Source: Lachnospiraceae bacterium (GTDB taxonomy: Bacteria; Bacillota; Clostridia; Lachnospirales; Lachnospiraceae). Taken from it: a DNA stretch of 23,117 nucleotides. The number at the start of each line of letters is the position of its first letter. Within the stretch, counting starts at the first letter, position 1. The stretch spans positions 1 to 23,117 of the forward strand of contig JAFTXF010000137.1 in the NCBI GenBank assembly GCA_017461685.1. Direction: 5' to 3'. The position numbers and the translations under genes are program-made. Below are positions 14,683 to 21,233 of the stretch, in pieces. Below the pieces are notes generated by a model. It was not told where the DNA came from, did not search any database, and worked only from the letters and a program-made list of their open reading frames with translations.

Positions 14683-15834
14683 TTATAAGAACTGTGATAC
14701 AAGACTGATAATCAAACCGCCTGCTACTACTGATGCAATCTGACCGGATACATTGGCACCGGCTGCATGCATAATCAGGATATTGCTCGGGTCTTCCTTC
14801 AATGCCAACTTCTGCACTACACGAGAAGACATCGGGAATGCACTGATTCCGGCACCGCCGATCATAGGATTAATCTTTTTCTTTAAGAACAGATTCATGA
14901 ATTTGGCAAGCAATACACCGCCAATCGTATCCATTACAAAAGCAAACAAACCGATTACCATAATCAGAAGTGTTTCAACTGTTACAAAATCCTCTGCCTT
15001 CATGCTGAAGGAAATCGTAATACCGAGTAATAGTGTGATTAAATTTGCCAACAGATTCTGAGCAGTATCAGACATAGTGCCTAATACTCCGCATTCACGA
15101 ATCAGGTTACCGAACATCAGGAAACCTACCAATGCTACAGACTGCGGAGCCACAAGACCTACAATCATGGTAACCGCAATCGGGAATACAATACGCATGG
15201 TCTTGGATACATTTTCCGGTCTGTATTCCATATGTATACATCTTTCCTTCTTGGTGGTAACCAACTTGATAGCCATAGGCTGTACAATCGGAACCAATGC
15301 CATATAGGAATAAGCTGCTACCGCGATAGGACCTACATATTTAGATTTTAATACCTGAGAAACTAAAATCGCTGTAGGACCGTCTGCTGCACCGATCGTA
15401 CCGATGGCTGCAGCATCCTTAATATCAAAGCCCAAAAATGCTGCTAAAAGAATCGCAGCAAAAATACCGAACTGTGCGCCTGCACCAAACAAAAACATCG
15501 ACGGCATAGAAAGCAGCGGACCAAAGTCAATCATGGCACCGATACCGATAAATAACAGAATCGGCATAGCCTCGCTGGCCTCAATGCCTACATTAAATAA
15601 CCACTCGATAATACCGTGGGCTTCAATTCCTCCAACCATCTGGTCAATTACACCGGATAGCGGCAGGTTTACCAGAATCGCACCAAAACCCATAGGCAAA
15701 AGCAGGGACGGTTCATACTCTTTTTTGATTGCCAGCCAAATCAGTACAATACCAACCGCAAACATAACAAGGGCTTTCCATCCACCGCCACTAAAGTCAA
15801 ACAGCGCTCTCACGCCTTCCAATAAATAATCCAT
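14683..15834 (-). CDS. Sodium-ion-translocating decarboxylase beta subunit (OadB/GcdB/MmdB-like)
   Basis: 383 residues with about 9-11 helices, the normal size for the membrane pump subunit of biotin-dependent decarboxylases. It keeps the key motif IGAADGPTAI with Asp151 in place of the family's sodium-site aspartate (usually IGGADGPT). It also keeps the late motif GISAFPMSSRVVQ and the segment HAAGANVSGQIAS. In characterised enzymes this subunit couples carboxybiotin decarboxylation to Na+ export. No alpha (carboxyltransferase) or biotin-carrier gene is in this operon, so it must borrow them from elsewhere or works differently. A strong AAGGAGG precedes the ATG. It is the first gene of the seven-gene operon. 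Confidence 0.9.
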   Translation of the reverse strand: MDYLLEGVRALFDFSGGGWKALVMFAVGIVLIWLAIKKEYEPSLLLPMGFGAILVNLPLSGVIDQMVGGIEAHGIIEWLFNVGIEASEAMPILLFIGIGAMIDFGPLLSMPSMFLFGAGAQFGIFAAILLAAFLGFDIKDAAAIGTIGAADGPTAILVSQVLKSKYVGPIAVAAYSYMALVPIVQPMAIKLVTTKKERCIHMEYRPENVSKTMRIVFPIAVTMIVGLVAPQSVALVGFLMFGNLIRECGVLGTMSDTAQNLLANLITLLLGITISFSMKAEDFVTVETLLIMVIGLFAFVMDTIGGVLLAKFMNLFLKKKINPMIGGAGISAFPMSSRVVQKLALKEDPSNILIMHAAGANVSGQIASVVAGGLIISLVSQFL

Positions 15835-15885
15835 CTTTTTTCCTCCTTAGAAATTATGTTAAAAAGAATAATACTTGTCTATAAT

Positions 15886-15914
15886 ATCATAAGGAGTAAA
15901 ATTATTCCACCCAA
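15886..15914 (-). promoter_or_regulatory. Candidate promoter of the OadB-DUF1538-PII-sda operon
   Basis: On the minus strand: -35 TTGGGT (15909-15914), a 17-nt spacer, and -10 TATGAT (15886-15891), giving a leader of about 45 nt. The -35 is poor, which would suit an activated promoter. A nearby TATTAT is an alternative -10. Confidence 0.45.
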
Positions 15915-15994
15915 AATAGATATTTTTTATCCTTTTTCATTTTTATCTTTACCAATTCTTTACTCTTGCCACAAACCGCGAAATTTGGGCAAAA

Positions 15995-16022
15995 TTGCAC
16001 GATACGACACAATATCGTGCAA
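15995..16022. promoter_or_regulatory. 28-bp perfect dyad between the divergent operons
   Basis: TTGCACGATA (15995-16004), an 8-nt spacer, then TATCGTGCAA (16013-16022). It lies 10 bp upstream of the ATPase -35 and about 80 bp upstream of the opposing promoter, so it is a likely regulator site. It could also fold as a hairpin with a short TTTT on the minus strand. Confidence 0.55.
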
Positions 16023-16032
16023 AAAAAATGAA

Positions 16033-16061
16033 TTGCAACAACCTTATTATTATAGTATGAT
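16033..16061 (+). promoter_or_regulatory. Promoter of the P-type ATPase gene
   Basis: -35 TTGCAA (16033-16038), a 17-nt spacer, and -10 TATGAT (16056-16061). The ribosome site follows about 25 nt after the expected start point. Confidence 0.65.
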
Positions 16062-16105
16062 TATAAAATAGAACAACTACGAAAAGTTATGAAAGGAGAT
16101 ATGTT

Positions 16106-18742
16106 TTGAAACATTATTGTGAAGACATTAACGTTGTTTTAACAGAAGCAAACAGTTCTGCAGAAGGTCTTTCCGAACAGGAAGCGGCCAAGCGTCTGCA
16201 GGAAAACGGAAAGAACAAATTAGCAGAGGCCAAAAAGGACTCCCTGCTCAAGCGCTTTGTAAAGCAGCTCATGGATCCTATGATTTTGATTCTTCTGGCT
16301 GCTGCTGCCATCAGCGGTGTACTGGCAGTTGTGGAAGGCGAAAGCTTTGCTGATGTAATCATTATTCTTGCTGTAGTTATTATTAACGCAGTATTGGGGG
16401 TTTATCAGGAAAGTAAGGCTGAGAAGGCTATCGAAGCCCTTCAGGAAATGAGCGCTGCCACCTCAAAGGTTTTACGTGGCGGTAAAATCATGACCGTCCA
16501 CAGCGAGGATTTGGTGGTCGGTGATGTGGTTTTGCTGGAAGCAGGTGACGCAGTTCCTGCCGACGGACGTCTTATCGAGAACGCCAGCCTCAAAGTAGAG
16601 GAAGCCGCTTTAACCGGTGAATCCGTTCCGGTTACCAAATTTATTGACATTATTAATTTAGCAGATTCTTCTAAGGATGTTCCTCTGGGTGACAGAAAGA
16701 ACATGGTTTATATGGGCTCCACCATCGTTTACGGACGCGGTAAGGCAGTTATCACTGCAACCGGTATGGACACAGAGATGGGTAAAATCGCGGACGCCCT
16801 TGCAAATGCAGAGGAAGGTCAGACTCCGTTGCAGATTAAGCTGAGCCAGCTTTCCAAGATTCTTACATGGCTGGTACTGGGCATCTGCGTAATTATCTTT
16901 ATTGTACAGTGCTTACGTTCCGGCGGTTTGAACTTTGAAAGTGTTCTGAATTCTTTCATGGTAGCCGTATCCCTTGCTGTTGCTGCTATTCCGGAAGGTC
17001 TTGCAGCCGTGGTAACCGTGGTGCTTTCTATCGGTGTTACCAATATGTCCAGACGTAATGCTATTATTCGCCGTCTGACTGCTGTAGAAACTCTTGGCTG
17101 TGCACAGATTATCTGCTCTGACAAGACCGGTACTCTGACACAGAACAAGATGACCGTTGTTGACTTCTTTGGTGAAGATGAAGCCTACCTTGCAAAGGCT
17201 ATGGCACTTTGCTGTGACGCTGAGCTTGCTGCAGACGGTTCCGTAAACGGTGAACCTACAGAAGCAGCTTTAGTCGTTTGGGCCAACAAACTGGATTTAC
17301 CAAAGTACGATTTAAAAGCAAAATATCCTCGCAGCGGCGAAGCTCCTTTCGATTCCGGAAGAAAGCTGATGTCTACCGTACATCAAGCAGAAGGCCAGTA
17401 TATTCAGTACACCAAGGGTGCGCCTGACGTAATTCTTGACCGTTGTACTACCTATTTAAAGGATGGCAAAGCAGTTCCTATGACTGACGAATATCGTCAG
17501 GAAATCTTAAAGGGCAATAAAGCTATGGCTGACAGAGCTCTCCGTGTACTTGCCTGTGCACAGCGTATCTGGGATGCAGAACCTGTTTCCTACGACGCAG
17601 ATGTATTGGAATACGAGCTTTGCTTCGTAGGACTCAGCGGCATGATTGACCCGGTTCGTCCGGAGGTTGCCGATGCTATTGTTCAGTGTAAGGGTGCCGG
17701 CATCACTGCTATTATGATTACCGGTGACCACATTGATACTGCTATGGCTATTGCCAAGGAATTAGGTATTCTTACAGAAGGCAAAAAGGCGATTACCGGT
17801 TCTCAGCTTAACGAGATGGATGATGAAACCTTTGCCCGTGAATTTAAAAATATTTCCGTATATGCCCGCGTACAGCCGGAACACAAGACCCGTATTGTCA
17901 ATACCTGGCGTGCAGCAGGCTATGTAACTGCCATGACAGGTGACGGTGTAAACGACGCTCCGTCCATCAAATCCGCCGATATCGGCGTAGGTATGGGTAT
18001 TACCGGTACAGACGTTACCAAGAACGTAGCAGACATGGTTCTTACCGATGACAACTTTGCTACTATCGTAGGTGCTGTAGAAGAAGGCCGTCGTATTTAC
18101 GACAACATCCGTAAAGCCATCCAGTTCCTTTTAGGCTCTAACATGAGTGAGGTTATCAGTATTTTCACTGCTACCCTGTTAGGCTTCACCATTTTAAAAC
18201 CGGTTCATCTTCTTTGGATTAACCTGGTTACAGACTGTTTCCCTGCTCTTGCACTGGGTATGGAAGAGGCAGAACCTGATATCATGGAACGCAGCCCACG
18301 AGATGCAAAGGCCGGTATTTTCTCCGGCGGCATGGGCGTTGATATCGCATATCAGGGTATTATGGTTTCCGTCCTCGTATTACTTTCCTACTTCATCGGT
18401 CACTTTATTGAATCCGGTAATTGGGAAATTGCTAACAGCGCAGACGGCATGACAATGGCATTCTTAACCATGTCCATGGCTGAAATTTTCCACAGCTTTA
18501 ACATGCGTTCTCAGCGAGGCAGCATCTTCCGTCTGCCGACACATAACAAATTACTGATCGGTGCAGCAATCGTTACCCTCATCGCTACCACTCTGGTATG
18601 TGAGGTACCGTTCCTTGCAAATGCTTTCGGTTTCAGTTCTGTTAGCTTTGTAGAATATGTTATCGCTATCGCTTTAGGCGTACTGGTAATTCCGATTGTA
18701 GAAATCGTAAAGCTGATTCAGCGAAAAGCTGCAAAGAAATAA
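16106..18742 (+). CDS. P2-type cation-transporting ATPase (calcium-ATPase-like)
   Basis: 878 residues, normal for PacL/SERCA-like pumps. In order: cation ATPase N-domain (1-70), actuator domain with LTGES (about 170-176), membrane motif IPEGLAAVVT, phosphorylation site DKTGTLT (Asp339), nucleotide domain with YTKGAPD, hinge MITGDH and TGDGVNDAP, then the C-terminal helices. The M5-M6 cation residues GSNMSE and INLVTDCFPALALG fit the calcium pump type. It would expel Ca2+ using ATP. The start is TTG, 7 nt after AAAGGAGA; an ATG at 16101 in another frame meets a stop after two codons and overlaps this start. It diverges from the OadB operon and ends at a strong terminator. Confidence 0.94.
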   Translation: MKHYCEDINVVLTEANSSAEGLSEQEAAKRLQENGKNKLAEAKKDSLLKRFVKQLMDPMILILLAAAAISGVLAVVEGESFADVIIILAVVIINAVLGVYQESKAEKAIEALQEMSAATSKVLRGGKIMTVHSEDLVVGDVVLLEAGDAVPADGRLIENASLKVEEAALTGESVPVTKFIDIINLADSSKDVPLGDRKNMVYMGSTIVYGRGKAVITATGMDTEMGKIADALANAEEGQTPLQIKLSQLSKILTWLVLGICVIIFIVQCLRSGGLNFESVLNSFMVAVSLAVAAIPEGLAAVVTVVLSIGVTNMSRRNAIIRRLTAVETLGCAQIICSDKTGTLTQNKMTVVDFFGEDEAYLAKAMALCCDAELAADGSVNGEPTEAALVVWANKLDLPKYDLKAKYPRSGEAPFDSGRKLMSTVHQAEGQYIQYTKGAPDVILDRCTTYLKDGKAVPMTDEYRQEILKGNKAMADRALRVLACAQRIWDAEPVSYDADVLEYELCFVGLSGMIDPVRPEVADAIVQCKGAGITAIMITGDHIDTAMAIAKELGILTEGKKAITGSQLNEMDDETFAREFKNISVYARVQPEHKTRIVNTWRAAGYVTAMTGDGVNDAPSIKSADIGVGMGITGTDVTKNVADMVLTDDNFATIVGAVEEGRRIYDNIRKAIQFLLGSNMSEVISIFTATLLGFTILKPVHLLWINLVTDCFPALALGMEEAEPDIMERSPRDAKAGIFSGGMGVDIAYQGIMVSVLVLLSYFIGHFIESGNWEIANSADGMTMAFLTMSMAEIFHSFNMRSQRGSIFRLPTHNKLLIGAAIVTLIATTLVCEVPFLANAFGFSSVSFVEYVIAIALGVLVIPIVEIVKLIQRKAAKK

Positions 18743-18801
18743 TCAGCAGAGAAGCAATACCAATGAACATTTTATAATCTCGCGCTGTCAGGCGCATATA
18801 G

Positions 18802-18833
18802 CAAAGTCCGGCGATTTCCGGACTTTGTTTTTT
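18802..18833 (+). terminator. Terminator of the P-type ATPase gene
   Basis: Perfect 10-bp stem CAAAGTCCGG / CCGGACTTTG with a 6-nt loop, followed by TTTTTT, about 60 nt past the stop. Confidence 0.92.
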
Positions 18834-18837
18834 GTAA

Positions 18838-18876
18838 CAGCAAAAATGTCCGACTTTTCATCGGACACTTTTGCTG
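18838..18876 (-). terminator. Terminator of the sigma/anti-sigma operon
   Basis: A stem of about 16 bp with one mismatched pair. Its core TGTCCGA / TCGGACA surrounds a 7-nt loop and is followed on the minus strand by ATTTTTG. It starts about 10 nt past the stop of the membrane protein gene. Confidence 0.8.
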
Positions 18877-18885
18877 TATTTCTTA

Positions 18886-20373
18886 TTAATTAAATTCTCC
18901 GCCCCAAACCGGGAAATCGGTTAAATATTCGCCGCTGACCGCCGGGACATAGAACACACCGTAGCTCTCTAATCCCTCTGCAATTTTAAAGTGGGCACCA
19001 TATGTTCTTCCTGTCAATTCTACAAAAAACCGGTAATACGGCATATACACTTTGTCATAAGAACCGGAGCGGTATATTAATTCTACTTTTGCAATATTTC
19101 CCTCTTTTACCGTACCGTCCTCCAGATACTCCACCGGCACCGTGGTGATATAGTCTCCGTTCAGCAATAAGCTTTGTGCATCTTCCCAGGAAATAATCGG
19201 GTAATCACCTATTTTTTCTGCACTTTCTAACTTATTACCCAGCCAAATGTATTTAAGCTTTCCCTCCGAATCAGGCGAACATTTCAAAGAAGCAAAGTTA
19301 TAATTTAATATCTGCTCTTCTAAGCTTCCGTTTCCTTCAAAAGCCTCATATTCTCTCTTTTGCACTCCCTGAAAAGAGTAATCGCCCCAGCTGCCCACAA
19401 CAGGCTGCTGAAACCCATGCAAACCTTCATATTGCTGCAATAAATAATGCATTACCTCGTTTGCTTCCTCCTCAGTGGTCCCGTGCCAAGTAAAATGATA
19501 TTCCTTCGGCAGGGTAATGGCTTCCTCGAAGCGAATCCTAATACTGCCGTTGCCTTCTACCCTAATTTCGCCAAGCTCTGTCAAGGCACGAATCGCATAA
19601 ACCCTTTCCCGGTCCTCCACTATAATATCCCGGGCATACTGTGACGGATACTGATATTCATAGGCCTCTATTTCCACGCCCAGCTTTACTGCGGTCTGCT
19701 CTGCCTTTAACAACAGCTCGGCCTCTGTAAGCCAGATTGCGTACCCCGGACCTCCGTCATAAGATAAATTACGGAAAACCGGCAGGACTTTCACCTCAGC
19801 CTCCCGGGTCCACGGATTCAGACTGCCGCTTTCGAAAATATTATAAAACATCAGGCCTTCAAAGCCCATGTCTCCGCTATGCAGTTCTGCACTCAACATC
19901 TCCCGTCCGTCCTCATGGTACTGTGGCTCCTCCTGTTCTGAAACTTCTGTTGGAAGTTCATCGCTTTCTGTTGTGACATTTGCTGTTGTCTCCTGCTCAG
20001 AGGAATGCGTTGGAGTATTATCATTTTCTGATGCCTGTCCCTGACCGTGTGAGTCTCTCTGCTCTGTTGTACTGGTCTCCTTTATCGCCTCTGTCCCCGG
20101 CATTTCTTCCTGCCCGGTCGCAGTGTACTCCGTCATCTGCTCCGTCCCCGGAGCCACAATCGTATCCGGCCCTACAAAAGTCCGTAAAGCATACACACTG
20201 ATTCCCGCTGCCAAAATGATCGCTGCCACCCTACACGCCCGCTTAAGTCCATTCATCTGTTCTTTCCGCATCTTTCGCCCGGCAACTATTTTCTTCTGCG
20301 GAACGGGTGCCGCTTCTTCTATGTATTTTTCATCTACCATGCCTAAAATTGTGGCCATTCGTTCTTCCTTCAT
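18886..20373 (-). CDS. Single-pass membrane protein, probable anti-sigma factor of the ECF sigma
   Basis: 495 residues from the ATG at 20373, which overlaps the sigma-factor stop as ATGA. An in-frame extension upstream lies inside the sigma gene and is not used. A cytoplasmic head (about 1-44, with GMVDEKYIEEAAP) is followed by one membrane helix (about 45-66), a Thr/Glu/Ser-rich outer linker (about 70-155), then a folded outer domain of about 330 residues rich in aromatic and acidic residues. I do not recognise that domain; its end (MPYYRFFVELTG, SYGVFYVPAVSGEYL) vaguely recalls YycH/YycI-like outer domains. Gene order and coupling argue for an anti-sigma factor sensing an envelope signal (inference). 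AGGAGG lies 11 nt before the ATG. Confidence 0.72.
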   Translation of the reverse strand: MKEERMATILGMVDEKYIEEAAPVPQKKIVAGRKMRKEQMNGLKRACRVAAIILAAGISVYALRTFVGPDTIVAPGTEQMTEYTATGQEEMPGTEAIKETSTTEQRDSHGQGQASENDNTPTHSSEQETTANVTTESDELPTEVSEQEEPQYHEDGREMLSAELHSGDMGFEGLMFYNIFESGSLNPWTREAEVKVLPVFRNLSYDGGPGYAIWLTEAELLLKAEQTAVKLGVEIEAYEYQYPSQYARDIIVEDRERVYAIRALTELGEIRVEGNGSIRIRFEEAITLPKEYHFTWHGTTEEEANEVMHYLLQQYEGLHGFQQPVVGSWGDYSFQGVQKREYEAFEGNGSLEEQILNYNFASLKCSPDSEGKLKYIWLGNKLESAEKIGDYPIISWEDAQSLLLNGDYITTVPVEYLEDGTVKEGNIAKVELIYRSGSYDKVYMPYYRFFVELTGRTYGAHFKIAEGLESYGVFYVPAVSGEYLTDFPVWGGEFN

Positions 20374-20930
20374 AATGCAACGCCCTCCTTTTCCAAATAC
20401 TGTCTGAATGCGCTTCTGGTACGTAAAAGAGACATTTTGACCTTGCTTTCGCTCATCCCGTACTCCGCAGCAATCTCTTTTACCGGACTGAAATACCAAT
20501 ATCTTCGCATAAACACCTTCCGTTTTTCCACCGGAAGCATTTCCAAAAAGCGGTTAAAGACTTCCGACAACTCTCTGTCTTCCATGATCTGCTCCACGCT
20601 TACCGCTGAAGGAATGCACTCGTTAAGTTCCTCCAATGCCATCTCATACTGACCTTCTCCACGCTTGCCTGCTGTCAGATATTTATATTTATTGATAGAA
20701 AGATTTCTGGTAATCTTCCCCAGAAAAGCAGCCAATCTCTCAGGACGGTGCGGCGGTATGGACTCCCAGGCCTTCAAATAAGTATCGTTCACACATTCCT
20801 CGCTGTCCTCATTGCTGTGCAAAATATTGTAAGCAATATAATAACAGTATTTGCCGTATTTTTCGTCAGTCGCAGTAATCGCCTGTTCGGCGCGCGCCCA
20901 AAATAGTTCGATGATTTGTTTATCTTCCAT
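20370..20930 (-). CDS. ECF-type RNA polymerase sigma factor
   Basis: 186 residues with the two ECF domains. Region 2 covers about residues 10-80 (YYIAYNILHSNEDSEECVNDTYLKAWESIPP). Region 4 covers about 118-175, with LPVEKRKVFMRRYWY followed by a helix-turn-helix (VKEIAAEYGMSESKVKMSLLRTR). The ATG at 20930 has AAGGAGG 7 nt upstream; an in-frame TTG at 20951 has no such site and is less likely. It is followed, with a 4-bp overlap, by the membrane protein that probably holds it inactive. A candidate self-recognised promoter lies at 20967-20996. Confidence 0.93.
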   Translation of the reverse strand: MEDKQIIELFWARAEQAITATDEKYGKYCYYIAYNILHSNEDSEECVNDTYLKAWESIPPHRPERLAAFLGKITRNLSINKYKYLTAGKRGEGQYEMALEELNECIPSAVSVEQIMEDRELSEVFNRFLEMLPVEKRKVFMRRYWYFSPVKEIAAEYGMSESKVKMSLLRTRSAFRQYLEKEGVAL

Positions 20931-20966
20931 AGCAGCCCTCCTTCCCGGCAAAGTCCTTTCATCCTA

Positions 20967-20996
20967 ATAGACAGCAAAAGCGGTATGTGCGTCACA
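20967..20996 (-). promoter_or_regulatory. Candidate ECF-type promoter of the sigma operon
   Basis: On the minus strand TGTGACG (20990-20996) and TGTCTAT (20967-20973) are 16 nt apart. This is unlike sigma-A boxes but in the form of ECF promoters, suggesting autoregulation. It rests on pattern alone. Confidence 0.4.
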
Positions 20997-21056
20997 TGTT
21001 TTTACAAAAAAAATAAGCCCCAAAACCTTTAAAAGCAAAGGTCCTGCGACTATAAA

Positions 21057-21103
21057 TGAGCCACCGGGGACTCGAACCCCGGACAACTTGATTAAAAGTC
21101 AAC
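21057..21103 (-). other. Prophage attachment site: 3' fragment of a tRNA-Lys gene
   Basis: On the minus strand the fragment holds the anticodon arm TTGA-CTTTTAA-TCAA (anticodon TTT, Lys), variable loop, T-arm CGGGG-TTCGAGT-CCCCG, acceptor strand GTGGCTC and discriminator A (21057). The 5' half is absent: no GAGCCAC or D-arm lies to the right. Phages often integrate in tRNA 3' ends and leave exactly such a remnant at one junction, while the other junction keeps the repaired tRNA. Phage lysis genes begin about 130 bp to the right. Confidence 0.82.
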
Positions 21104-21233
21104 GTATTTTTGACCCGAAAAGCCCTATTTTGCGCGGTTTTTTCTCTTTCTTGCGGACAAAATACGGACATCTCTTCCTTATTATAATGTACCACGAGGT
21201 CAGGTGCCCGCTTTTCTGTGAGTACGCTTTCAT
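21104..21233. other. Prophage left-end gap with repeated CGGACA
   Basis: A gene-free stretch between the att fragment and the endolysin gene. CGGACA occurs at 21154-21159 and 21165-21170 (11 bp apart, one helical turn) and again in the tRNA fragment at 21080-21085. These may be integrase arm sites. No clear terminator for the lysis cassette was found. Confidence 0.35.

Noticed and set aside
14127..14708. 193-codon plus-strand ORF
   Set aside because: It lies antisense to the DUF1538 and OadG-like genes, has no ribosome site, and its composition is what hydrophobic genes give when read backward.
20992..21195. 67-codon minus-strand ORF across the att region
   Set aside because: It runs through the tRNA-Lys fragment and its flank, has no ribosome site and no protein-like composition; the tRNA fragment explains the sequence.
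21186..21215. TATAAT-like string on the minus strand near 21180-21186 as a prophage promoter
   Set aside because: No acceptable -35 at 16-18 nt and no gene follows it before the att fragment.
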